A stretch of 64,000 nucleotides of DNA from Bacillus paramycoides. Its GTDB lineage: Bacteria > Bacillota > Bacilli > Bacillales > Bacillaceae_G. Below, piece by piece: positions 27,747 through 35,726 of the stretch. The notes under the pieces were generated by a model, which saw only the letters and a program-made list of their open reading frames with translations, did not search any database and was not told where the DNA came from. The first letter of the stretch is position 1. The number at the start of each line of letters is the position of its first letter. The translations under genes and the position numbers were made by a program. Where the stretch lies: positions 62,001-126,000 of the forward strand of contig NZ_MAOI01000123.1 in NCBI RefSeq assembly GCF_001884235.1. Reading direction: 5' to 3'.

Positions 27747-28670
27747 ATGGTTCAAATCAAAGTGACACCTGAAATGCTAGAAGAAGTTGCTAATCGTGCA
27801 AGTAATACCAGAATCGCATTAGAATCTATACATAATAATTTATGTAATGAAATTGATCATTTGTGTTTTCAATGGATTGGTGCCTCTAATCAACAATTCA
27901 TTCATATGTTCAATGATGCGGGACCAAAAGCTTTTACATCTATCAATTCACTTATACAAGTGGAAGAAGATTTGAAACGAATTGCCGAAAAATTCCGCAA
28001 TACAGATAATCAAGATGTTACAATGGAAAAAGGTGCAATGTGTGGACCACTATCATCAGAAAAAGAGGGTTTTGATGGTAAAAAACTAGCTAGGGATATA
28101 GCGGGTGAAATAAGTGGTGAGTATGATGTTCGTCGTGTTTGGGATGGTATTGATCCATCTACTGGCGAAAAACTTTCGGGGTGGGAACGTGCTGGGGCAG
28201 GTGTCATAGCTGTAGCCGGCCTTACACCCTTTGGAAAGATAGCTAAAGTAGGAAAAGGAGTTAAAATGACTGCTAAAGCTACTGAGGCTGTAAATATAGC
28301 TAAAAAAGTTAAGGGTTCGGATAAAGCTTTAGAAAATGGTCCCTATATTAAAAACGGAAAGCCTAATGGTAGACCACAGTTATCTGGTAAAAAGAAATAT
28401 GAATTTGAAAAAGATGTTTTTGATAAACAGATAGACCCAGATGGGATTTTACGGGATCCTAATACTAGTCAGGTACTTGACTGGAAACCTGGACAGGCAC
28501 GAAAAGATAAAGTAGATTTTGGTCATACAGAAGGAAATACTTATAAGAATATGTTTGAGAAATATAAAAATCGTGAGATTACTCTTAAAGAGTTAAAAGA
28601 ATTTCAGTTTAATTCGGATAATTTCAGATTAGAAAAGCCCTCTGTAAATAGAAGTCATAAATATGAGTAG
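27747..28670 (+). CDS. WXG100-type polymorphic toxin with GH-E nuclease domain
   Basis: This 307-residue protein has three parts. Residues 1-95 form a WXG100/ESAT-6-like helical hairpin (turn motif FQWIGASN). Residues about 115-170 match the pre-toxin TG linker (DIAGEISGEYDVRRVWDGID, GWERAGAGVIAVAG). The C-terminal 90 residues match the HNH/endonuclease VII GH-E toxin family (DFGHTEGNTYKNMFEKY and the terminal FRLEKPSVNRSHKYE). It should be exported by a type VII secretion system and cut nucleic acid in rival cells. GGGGAAAGGAGG precedes the ATG. The next genes are candidate immunity genes. Confidence 0.87.
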   Translation: MVQIKVTPEMLEEVANRASNTRIALESIHNNLCNEIDHLCFQWIGASNQQFIHMFNDAGPKAFTSINSLIQVEEDLKRIAEKFRNTDNQDVTMEKGAMCGPLSSEKEGFDGKKLARDIAGEISGEYDVRRVWDGIDPSTGEKLSGWERAGAGVIAVAGLTPFGKIAKVGKGVKMTAKATEAVNIAKKVKGSDKALENGPYIKNGKPNGRPQLSGKKKYEFEKDVFDKQIDPDGILRDPNTSQVLDWKPGQARKDKVDFGHTEGNTYKNMFEKYKNREITLKELKEFQFNSDNFRLEKPSVNRSHKYE

Positions 28671-28686
28671 TTAGGAAGATGATGGA

Positions 28687-29214
28687 ATGAAAATATTAAA
28701 TGTTTTTGATGCAGTTAGAGAAGGAAGTTTTGAAGATTTCAAAAAATTTTATGATGGTGATATTAATCAAATTGATAGTGATTTAGATATTAATTTATTG
28801 TGCATGGCTATGACTAATAATAAAAATTCTAGTGAAAAACTTAAAATTATAAAATTTTTACTTGAAGAGGGTATTGATATTAATTACACTACAGCTAAAG
28901 ATAAAAGGAATGCATTGCATATGTTTTATTTTTGTGTTTTACGCCCAACAATAGAATATGAATTAGAGATAACAAGATTACTTATTGATAATGAAATTAA
29001 TATAAATGCTTTGGATAAATATAATGCTATTCCTTTGAAGTATGCTATTACGATAAATAAATTGTCTACAGAAGACAATAAAGACATGTATAAATTACTT
29101 ATTAAAAATGGTTCAAACTATAATTTGAAAGATCAATTTGGAAAATCATGTGTAGATTATGCTAAAGAGTATTCTTGGAGAAATGATTTATTAACTATTA
29201 TTGAGGAGTGTTAA
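28687..29214 (+). CDS. ankyrin-repeat protein, candidate immunity protein
   Basis: This 175-residue, acidic and Asn/Ile-rich protein contains about four ankyrin-like repeats (SSEKLKIIKFLLEEGIDINY, YELEITRLLIDNEININALD, NKDMYKLLIKNGSNYNLKD). It begins 16 bp after the toxin stop codon, with GGAAGATG before the ATG. Its place and its repeat type match immunity proteins of polymorphic toxins, which bind and block the toxin domain. Base composition is more AT-rich than the flanking housekeeping genes. Confidence 0.75.
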   Translation: MKILNVFDAVREGSFEDFKKFYDGDINQIDSDLDINLLCMAMTNNKNSSEKLKIIKFLLEEGIDINYTTAKDKRNALHMFYFCVLRPTIEYELEITRLLIDNEININALDKYNAIPLKYAITINKLSTEDNKDMYKLLIKNGSNYNLKDQFGKSCVDYAKEYSWRNDLLTIIEEC

Positions 29215-29215
29215 T

Positions 29216-29560
29216 ATGAAAGTAAATAATTCTGATTACGGGGGCTTTATTGTTTCTAAAAATGTTGTAGCTGGAAAATCAATACGTTATACATTTAGGG
29301 AAAAATCAGAAATTCCTCAATTAAATGGGTGGACTATTTATTCTTCGGAAGATGATGATGGATATGTAAATGATTCTAGTAATTTTCAAGTATTAGGAGC
29401 AAGCTCTATATTAGAAATAGCTCCAGTTATGTTAGAAATTTTTGATGCTCCTTATGGTACAGATTTATGTTGGCTGTATGAAGAAGATATTCATGTAGGA
29501 TTTTATGATTTAATAAGTGAAAATGAGAAAGATATTGATCAAATTTTAAAAGGAAATTGA
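29216..29560 (+). CDS. Imm33/DUF2185 family immunity-like protein, copy 1
   Basis: This 114-residue protein shows the DUF2185 pattern: GGFIVSKNVVAGKSIRYTFREKSE, NGWTIYSSEDDDGYVNDSSNFQVL, APVMLEIFDAPYGTDL. The family is often encoded beside polymorphic toxins and is classed as immunity protein Imm33. ATG 29216 follows GAGGAGTG and comes one base after the ankyrin gene stop codon, so translation is coupled. A related copy is at 30096-30428. Confidence 0.8.
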   Translation: MKVNNSDYGGFIVSKNVVAGKSIRYTFREKSEIPQLNGWTIYSSEDDDGYVNDSSNFQVLGASSILEIAPVMLEIFDAPYGTDLCWLYEEDIHVGFYDLISENEKDIDQILKGN

Positions 29561-29704
29561 TATTATTTTTTAAGGTGAGAGGGCAATTCCGAAAGGGATA
29601 TGCTCTTTTTGTTTTATCTAGATGTGTAGAAGACATATAGGGTGTTTTATGAAGATTTATGTTTGAGAACAGGGGTGAAATGAAAATTGGAACTAAAATC
29701 GGAA

Positions 29705-29939
29705 ATGTATACACCGAAAATTATTGCGGATCATTTAGGGGTGACTCTCGATTTGCTTAAAGTATGGTCAAACGGAGCGAAGTCAGGAAGGATATCGGAG
29801 ATACTCGAAGGAAAATATAGAAGAATTAAAAGCTATAAGAGAAAAAATACAGGTGCAAAAATGGTCTTATGATCAAGTTCGAGATGGTGTAATAGAGAAC
29901 TTGATTCGTTTCTTTCAAAAGAAGAAAAATCGGAAATAG
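29705..29939 (+). pseudogene. degenerate MerR-type HTH / DUF3967-like gene
   Basis: The frame starts MYTPKIIADHLGVTLDLLKVWSN, the HTH of plasmid- and phage-borne MerR-like DUF3967 proteins, then is lost after about 20 codons. A second frame picks up a coiled-coil stretch (KENIEELKAIREKIQVQKW) and a tail ending at TAG 29939. The shift from one frame to another and the missing centre point to an internal deletion. It marks the region as a site of mobile gene turnover. Confidence 0.55.
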
Positions 29940-30118
29940 AAAAGAAATTGGATGAAGTATTAGAAAAGTTATATAATTTGTGGTTTTCTCAACCAAACTT
30001 AGATTTAATTTCTAAAGGTAGTACAGGATTTTCATCCATTGAATACGCTAGAAAATTCCCATATAGATCAAGTTTAATTGAAAGGATGGAAAAATATGAA
30101 TCAAAAAGAGCCTATTGA
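29873..30118 (+). pseudogene. open frame without start, gene remnant
   Basis: After the stop at 29872 the frame stays open to TGA 30118, encoding a protein-like segment (FLSKEEKSEIEKKLDEVLEK and later STGFSSIEYARKFPYRSSLI). It has no start codon with a ribosome site and overlaps both the preceding remnant and the next gene. I read it as the 3' end of another lost gene, possibly a toxin or immunity gene; I do not recognise the family. Confidence 0.4.
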
Positions 30119-30428
30119 ATTTATTGAAAAAGCTGGGGCCTGTATTGTTTCAAAAAATATAATAAATGAAACAGGAAAATTGAAATGGATGTTGAGAGAG
30201 CAATCAATAGATACGGTAGATAATGGTTGGAGATTTTTTTCAGAAATTGATGATGATGATTACATTAATAATCCTGATAATTTAGTAGTATGTGATTTTA
30301 ATACTGTAGCAAATATTGAACCGGCCATTCTGGGAATATACGAACTACCAATAGGTAGTGATTTACAATTAGTTTCTGAAAATGGAAAAATAAGATTTGT
30401 TGATAATTTAACTGGTAAAGAAGTTTGA
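30096..30428 (+). CDS. Imm33/DUF2185 family immunity-like protein, copy 2
   Basis: This 110-residue protein aligns with copy 1 over its length: GACIVSKNIINETGKLKWMLREQS, NGWRFFSEIDDDDYINNPDNLVV, EPAILGIYELPIGSDLQLV. ATG 30096 has AAAGGATGG before it. It is separated from copy 1 by two gene remnants, which suggests loss of a toxin gene that once lay between. Divergence from copy 1 is large, so it may protect against a different toxin. Confidence 0.75.
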   Translation: MNQKEPIEFIEKAGACIVSKNIINETGKLKWMLREQSIDTVDNGWRFFSEIDDDDYINNPDNLVVCDFNTVANIEPAILGIYELPIGSDLQLVSENGKIRFVDNLTGKEV

Positions 30429-30585
30429 TGAGAATACGAAAATCTAAAGACAACAAGGTAAAATGGTTCGAGGAGATGTAAATTTACCAAGTGTGAGTTC
30501 ATTAAATATCTTCGAAAAGAATGTAAAAAAGTCAAGAACGGCGTAAGAAAAACTAAGCGTACTGACCTAATAATATGAGATAAAT

Positions 30586-30634
30586 AAAAACACCTTTCAT
30601 TGAATAACTAGTATTTAATGGAAGGTGTTTTTTT
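30586..30634. terminator. bidirectional terminator after the toxin island
   Basis: AAAAACACCTTTCATT pairs with AATGGAAGGTGTTTTTTT, flanked by A and T runs. Confidence 0.8.
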
Positions 30635-30684
30635 ATGGGGACAAGATTATTCTATATTTAGTTACGCTATTCTTTTGTCTTATT

Positions 30685-30810
30685 TCAAATACTCGTACCA
30701 CCAGATTTAACATATTTATAGCCACCGTTGACAACGGCTTGACACCAATAGGGTAATAAAAAAAATAGCTCTACTTTAGTTTCTTCTATTTTGATTTTAT
30801 GTGGAACCAA
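30685..30810 (-). CDS. possible small protein or gene remnant, 41 residues
   Basis: On the minus strand a frame from TTG 30810 to TGA 30685 encodes a product with LFFLLPYWCQAVVNGGYKY near its end. The sequence looks protein-like and the bidirectional terminator follows in the right place, but the ribosome site is poor. It may be a small peptide gene or the 3' end of a lost gene. No family recognised. Confidence 0.3.
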   Translation of the reverse strand: MVPHKIKIEETKVELFFLLPYWCQAVVNGGYKYVKSGGTSI

Positions 30811-30911
30811 AAATCTCTAAGCATTTATTTTATAATTACATCAATAATCCCAATATCTCCAATGTTTGATATAATGATAAAGTTATTAATATCAACTAGG
30901 AGGAACAATCT

Positions 30912-31409
30912 TTGAAAAAATTAATTATTGCAGGACTATCAATAGGACTTTTAGTTGGATGCGGTTCTACAGATACTAAAAGTGAAGCAAAAGACCAAAC
31001 ATCACAAAGTCAAAAATCTGAAACTAGTACTAAAAAAACAAGTAAGCATCCTTTCCCTAAAGATGCAATACCAGTTGGTGAAGGAAGAATAACAGTTGAT
31101 ACACCAGCAGGAAACTCCGAGAATGGAAATGTACCTGTTTTATTCGCAGATAAAAACACCATCATGGACCAAATCGGTTTAGATTATGCTAACTTCCAAG
31201 GTGACAAACAAACATTTGTTTACGTTGATAAAATCTTTAATCTGACTACTCAAGTTGGTGAATTAACGCAATCAACTTTCTCATTAGAGGAAGATACATT
31301 AAAACCAGGTGTACATACAGTTACAGCGGTTCAATTTGAAAATGATGATCCCAAAGGGAAAGTATTGAATTTTGTTGAAGCAAAATATGAAGTTAAAGAA
31401 AAGAAATAA
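30912..31409 (+). CDS. hypothetical lipoprotein
   Basis: This 165-residue protein begins with TTG at 30912 behind AGGAGGAACAATC. A short signal peptide with lipobox LLVGCGS is followed by a Ser/Thr/Lys linker and a domain with VPVLFADKN, QIGLDYANFQGDKQTFVYVDKIF and GVHTVTAVQFEN. The domain looks like a beta-rich extracytoplasmic fold. I do not know its function. It lies at the right border of the toxin island and is transcribed alone. Confidence 0.8.
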   Translation: MKKLIIAGLSIGLLVGCGSTDTKSEAKDQTSQSQKSETSTKKTSKHPFPKDAIPVGEGRITVDTPAGNSENGNVPVLFADKNTIMDQIGLDYANFQGDKQTFVYVDKIFNLTTQVGELTQSTFSLEEDTLKPGVHTVTAVQFENDDPKGKVLNFVEAKYEVKEKK

Positions 31410-31483
31410 TAAATACTTGATATATTATAGCAGAAATATCAATAGAAAGATGCGACATTACATTGAATATTTATTCGTTCAAC

Positions 31484-31525
31484 AAAAAAAGCTACCCTAT
31501 TCTATTTCCTAGAAAGGATAGCTTT
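31484..31525 (-). terminator. terminator of mtaD
   Basis: On the minus strand AAGCTATCC pairs with GGGTAGCTT (one G-U), followed by TTTTTTTGTTG. Confidence 0.75.
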
Positions 31526-31545
31526 CTCAACGTACATTTAAATAC

Positions 31546-32853
31546 CTATCTTTGTAAACCTCGTTTATAACGACTCGCTTCAAATATTATACGCTCTTCA
31601 TCTAATGTTTTACATTCACCGTTCCAAACGACACGCTTTCCGTTAATTATTACATCACTTATATCTTTTCCACTTGCTGCATATACAAGATGTGATAACA
31701 CTTCATCTGCTGGTTGTAAATGCGGCTTATTAGATGGATCAATTGTAATAAAATCGGCACACTTTCCAGGCTCAAGTGATCCTGTTTGTTTCATCCCAAT
31801 TACTTCAGCTGCTCCTTTCGTCGCAAGAGAAAGAGCTGTTTCAACTGGTAATGCCGTTGCATCTTGATGAATACCTTTTTGTAATAAAGTCGCAATACGC
31901 ATTTCTTCAAACATGTCTAAATTATTGTTAGACGCAACACTATCTGTAGCAATTCCTACTTTAATCCCAGCTTCTAGCATCGCTTTTACATTCGCTATAC
32001 CAGAGCCTAATTTTAAATTACTATTCGGATTATGAGCTACCCGAACATCATGTTCTGCCAAGAAAGCACGCTCATTTTCATTTAAAACAACACCGTGTGC
32101 AATGACTGTTGGTCGCTTAAATAACCCGCAGCTTGCCGCATATTCTACTGGACGTTTCCCGTATTTTGCTTCAATATCATGTACTTCACGCTCCGTTTCA
32201 GAAAGGTGAATATGAACCATAGTTTGATTTTCTACTGCAATACGTGCACACTCTTCTAACATTTCTGTAGAGCATGTATATGGACTATGCGGTGCAACCA
32301 TCGTAGTTAACATACCACTTTCCTTATAATAGCGCTTCACATATTTCTCAGCTTCTTCAATCGCTTTCTTTTCATCTTCTTTCGTTCCGAAGCTGAACAA
32401 AGTTCTTGAAACAGCAGCTCGCATTCCACTTTTTGATACCGTTTCCATAATTGCATCTTGGTCTACTCCAATTGGGTTAAACATATCAGAGAATGTTGTC
32501 GTACCACTTTTCACCATTTCAAGTAACCCTAATTCCGTACTAGCAACGGCAAGTTCCGGAGTAAATTGACTCTCTAAAGGCCAAATTCTCGTCTCTAGCC
32601 ACGGCTGTAATAACATATCATCTCCGATACCTCTTAAAAGACTCATAACAACATGTGTATGTGTATTTACAAGCCCTGGTAAAATCCACTTTCCTTTCAT
32701 GTCTATTACTTCATCCACTTCATAATAAGAAGGGATTTCTCCACTATTCACTTCTATAATTCGATCATCTTCTACAATGATATATCCGTTTTCTAACACT
32801 TCATTTTGTTCATTTAACGTTACAATCGCAGCGCTTACATAAGCTGTTTTCAA
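31546..32853 (-). CDS. mtaD: 5-methylthioadenosine/S-adenosylhomocysteine deaminase
   Basis: This 435-residue amidohydrolase deaminates S-adenosylhomocysteine, methylthioadenosine or related adenosines to inosine forms. Metal-site motifs are present in order: NTHTHVVMSLLRG, VHIHLSETEREV, VIAHGVVLNENE and GIATDSVASNNNLD. The C-terminal composite domain ends with ADFITID. TTG at 32853 is chosen because AAGGGG precedes it at normal spacing, giving the usual family length; the longer frame to 32871 begins inside no ribosome site. Monocistronic. Confidence 0.9.
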   Translation of the reverse strand: MKTAYVSAAIVTLNEQNEVLENGYIIVEDDRIIEVNSGEIPSYYEVDEVIDMKGKWILPGLVNTHTHVVMSLLRGIGDDMLLQPWLETRIWPLESQFTPELAVASTELGLLEMVKSGTTTFSDMFNPIGVDQDAIMETVSKSGMRAAVSRTLFSFGTKEDEKKAIEEAEKYVKRYYKESGMLTTMVAPHSPYTCSTEMLEECARIAVENQTMVHIHLSETEREVHDIEAKYGKRPVEYAASCGLFKRPTVIAHGVVLNENERAFLAEHDVRVAHNPNSNLKLGSGIANVKAMLEAGIKVGIATDSVASNNNLDMFEEMRIATLLQKGIHQDATALPVETALSLATKGAAEVIGMKQTGSLEPGKCADFITIDPSNKPHLQPADEVLSHLVYAASGKDISDVIINGKRVVWNGECKTLDEERIIFEASRYKRGLQR

Positions 32854-32924
32854 AAGTATTTCCCCTTTCAACTCTATGTAGTTCCCTTTAATTAGTTACC
32901 ACCATTATAGTAACTTATCAGAGA

Positions 32925-33284
32925 TTAAGAGTCAAAAGATAATTTTAATTCTTTAGCTATCTTTTCCTTCAAAATGTCATATTGTATTTCATTCGTATCT
33001 GCAAATGCTTCTTCACGGCTCGACTTAATGTCCATATATTTTAATTTTTTATGAAATTGGCTCCACGTAAAATCATGTCTTTTCTCATCTACCATATTGT
33101 AAAAATGCCACACTTCTCCTATCTTCGTCTTTTTTATCTCTCCCCCGCATAATTCTTGAACAATAAGGGCCGTTACACCACATTGTCCCTTTGCTGGGTT
33201 TTCGCTCGTCCACTTAGAACTCGTTTCTATTGACCAAGATTTTCTTAATGCTTCATATATTTGTTTAATCTTTATGCTATCCAT
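32925..33284 (-). CDS. YunG family protein
   Basis: This 119-residue protein has the YunG pattern SWSIETSSKWTSENPAKGQCGVTALIVQELCGGEI and a later WHFYNMVDEKRHDFTWSQF. The conserved Cys, His and Asp suggest a papain-like fold, but no activity is known. The second ATG (33284) is chosen because AGGGGATG lies before it and covers the first ATG at 33293. It starts 27 bp after an acetyltransferase stop codon, so they may form an operon. Confidence 0.78.
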   Translation of the reverse strand: MDSIKIKQIYEALRKSWSIETSSKWTSENPAKGQCGVTALIVQELCGGEIKKTKIGEVWHFYNMVDEKRHDFTWSQFHKKLKYMDIKSSREEAFADTNEIQYDILKEKIAKELKLSFDS

Positions 33285-33311
33285 TTTCAGCATCCCCTGA
33301 CATCGGTAGTT

Positions 33312-33755
33312 TTACACATCGTATTGTAAAAGAGGTAAAAGACGATTTTTATACACTGTTGATGGTGTCTCACCGATTAACTTTGCCCCCATTTTCAAAT
33401 AAAACCCTTTCGCATTTGGGTCACTATCAATCGTAAAGCTGTTTAGCCTTAGTTCATTTGCTTTTTCTATAACAAAATTCCAAAGTATTTTTCCGTATCC
33501 TTTTCCTTTATAACAAGGGTGGATGTATAGGAAATCGAGAGCATTTTCATTACATAAAAATGAGAAAAATCCAATCTTTGTATTATCATTTTCTAAAACA
33601 TATACAAAATTTTTTTTTATGTAATCCTCCGAAATCGTTAAATCTTCCTTACAAGCTAAAATAAATTCTTCACTATAATCCCAAGTAGCTTTTGAATGTA
33701 GTGCGAGTTTACTTAATTCATTTGCTTCACTTAATAAAGCTTCTCTTATCTTCAT
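33312..33755 (-). CDS. GNAT family N-acetyltransferase
   Basis: This 147-residue protein contains a single GNAT domain with the acetyl-CoA loop HPCYKGKGYGKILWNF and the following SFTIDSDPNAKGFYLKMGAKLIGE. Substrate unknown. The ATG has GTGAGGA upstream. The gap to the YunG family gene is 27 bp, suggesting a two-gene transcript. Confidence 0.83.
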   Translation of the reverse strand: MKIREALLSEANELSKLALHSKATWDYSEEFILACKEDLTISEDYIKKNFVYVLENDNTKIGFFSFLCNENALDFLYIHPCYKGKGYGKILWNFVIEKANELRLNSFTIDSDPNAKGFYLKMGAKLIGETPSTVYKNRLLPLLQYDV

Positions 33756-33931
33756 GATTCTTTTTCCTCACCTTCGATATGTAAACTACTAAAATGATTC
33801 GGAAAGTAATTCAAAAAACCTTTTATTTTCATAGATTAGAAATCAACTTGCTAATCTATGTATCTACACTATTAACATCGACTCTTGCTAATAAAGTAGC
33901 CTCATATATAGAAAATATTTTTTAAAATTAT

Positions 33932-34537
33932 TTAATTTACCTTCGCTCCATAACATCTCGCAACTGCAACCGCCTGCGCTATATCTAATTTCACGTTTTT
34001 TAAATCAAAAGCTTTAAAATCAATTCTATCAACTACAGCTCCTCTTAAATCTGCACCGCTAAGTTTTACTTTGCCTAATTGTGCGCCCGTTAAATCCGCT
34101 TCACGCAAATCTGCTTTTTCTAAATTACATTCATATAAGTCAGCTTCAATTAAACGAATACCCTTTAGAATTTGTTTACTTAAGTTCGCAAACCTTAAAT
34201 TCGTATATGACCAATCGCCTGATATAATTGTTATTCCGTCTAAATTCGCCTCTTCGAAATCAGAACCAGTCATTTTACATTCTTCAAACTTAGATACAAA
34301 TAGATTCGCACCAAAAAACCTACAATTAGCAAACGTAGTTCCTTGATGGATAGAAGCATTAAAAAGAGTACCGGTAAAATCACATTCTATAAAATTACAA
34401 TTTTGAGTAAAAACTTCTGATGCATCTATCCCTCTAAAACGGCATTTTATGAAGGTGCAATTTTTCAATTCCTCTTCTTTTATCCAAACATCTTGAAAAT
34501 CTATTTCTACATATTCTTTATTTACAAATTCACTCAT
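33932..34537 (-). CDS. pentapeptide repeat protein, Qnr-like
   Basis: This 201-residue protein consists almost wholly of pentapeptide repeats of A(D/N)LXX type (FIECDFTG, ANCRFFGANLF, GSDFEEANLDG, EADLYECNLEKADLREADLTGAQLG), forming a right-handed quadrilateral beta helix. The break near residues 110-125 and the C-terminal helix (LDIAQAVAVARCYGAKV) resemble Qnr proteins, which mimic DNA and shield gyrase from quinolones; length is close to Qnr (about 215). ATG 34537 follows GGAGG. Whether it protects gyrase is an inference. Confidence 0.8.
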   Translation of the reverse strand: MSEFVNKEYVEIDFQDVWIKEEELKNCTFIKCRFRGIDASEVFTQNCNFIECDFTGTLFNASIHQGTTFANCRFFGANLFVSKFEECKMTGSDFEEANLDGITIISGDWSYTNLRFANLSKQILKGIRLIEADLYECNLEKADLREADLTGAQLGKVKLSGADLRGAVVDRIDFKAFDLKNVKLDIAQAVAVARCYGAKVN

Positions 34538-34554
34538 AATCAATCCTCCAATTT

Positions 34555-34590
34555 CTCAAAAAACCTCACTTCAGCATGAAGTGAGGTTTC
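34555..34590 (-). terminator. terminator of the alpha/beta hydrolase gene
   Basis: AAACCTCACTTC / GAAGTGAGGTTT with a 5-nt loop; TTTTTTGAGA follows on the minus strand. Confidence 0.85.
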
Positions 34591-34593
34591 TTC

Positions 34594-35517
34594 TTATACA
34601 ATATGCTCTTCTAACCATGAAATCAAATCTTGAAATACATCTTCTCTATTCACTTCATGGAACATTTCATGTCTACCATTTTCATATAAACGAAGTGTTA
34701 CATCTTTCACACCGCATTTTTTATAGTTTTCATATACTTCTTTTACACCTTTCCCCATATCCCCAACAGGATCACGATCTCCAGAGAAAATATGTATTGG
34801 AAGATTTTTCGGAGTCTTCTCATATTCTTCTAATCTATTTACTTCAAGTACACCATGAAATAATTCTCGATAAAAGCTCGTCGTACAAATGAATCCACAG
34901 AATGGATCAGCAATATATTTATCAACTTGACTTATATCTGAAGATAACCAATCAAATTTCGTACGATTCGGCTTAAAGTGTGAGTTGAAATTTCCGAAAG
35001 ATAAGAAGTTTAGCATCGGACTTTTCGTTTTTGCTCCGCGTAGTTTCATCTCAATTGTCGCTACTTTATGACCAACGACACCTAAAAACCCTGGATTCCC
35101 CCCAGTTCCTGAAATAAGAAATCCATCATATAGTTCGCCTTTAAGTTGGACAGCTCGTCTTGATAAAAAAGAACCCATACTATGTCCAAGTAAAAACAGT
35201 GGACATTTCTGTTCTTTTTTTATCGTTTCCGATACAAAAATCACATCAGACACAGCCTGATTCCAGCCTATATCTGGCTCAAAATGACCATAGTCCTCTT
35301 CTCTTATCACTGTTTTCCCATGTCCTTTATGATCATGAGCATAAACACCGTATCCTGCTTCTAATAAAGCATCAATAAATTCTGTATACACACCTGCATG
35401 TTCTGTCATACCATGTGCAATTTGAACAATCCCCCGCAGATTGTCTTCTGGTAACCACTTGCGTAAATAAATTTCCGATTCATCCAATGCCGTAACGAAA
35501 TTTTCCTGTATGTTCAT
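34594..35517 (-). CDS. alpha/beta hydrolase, monoacylglycerol lipase-like
   Basis: This 307-residue protein has the Hydrolase_4 (monoglyceride lipase) pattern: IVQIAHGMTEHAGVYTEFIDALLEAGYGVYAHDHKGHG, nucleophile elbow FLLGHSMGSFLSRR (Ser), HIFSGDRDPVG (Asp) and NGRHEMFHE (His). The full triad is present. It probably cleaves lysophospholipids or monoglycerides. ATG 35517 follows GGGAGGTG; the longer frame to 35532 starts upstream of this site. Confidence 0.87.
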   Translation of the reverse strand: MNIQENFVTALDESEIYLRKWLPEDNLRGIVQIAHGMTEHAGVYTEFIDALLEAGYGVYAHDHKGHGKTVIREEDYGHFEPDIGWNQAVSDVIFVSETIKKEQKCPLFLLGHSMGSFLSRRAVQLKGELYDGFLISGTGGNPGFLGVVGHKVATIEMKLRGAKTKSPMLNFLSFGNFNSHFKPNRTKFDWLSSDISQVDKYIADPFCGFICTTSFYRELFHGVLEVNRLEEYEKTPKNLPIHIFSGDRDPVGDMGKGVKEVYENYKKCGVKDVTLRLYENGRHEMFHEVNREDVFQDLISWLEEHIV

Positions 35518-35726
35518 TTCGACACCTCCCAAATCTATTATGTATATTTTCTTTTAATATGAATATGCATTCATTATTCTTATTATGTATTATATGCAAT
35601 TGCTTTCATTATGACAAATGATCTATTTTTCCGATTACATTCTAAACTATTACCTTGACGAATCAACTATAAGATTATATAGTTGCTTACATAAAGTAAT
35701 TATCATATTTTTAGGAGGTTTCAATT

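Noticed and set aside
29427-29714. Minus-strand frame across the Imm33 gene and remnant
   Set aside because: No ribosome site, and it is antisense to a recognisable DUF2185 gene.
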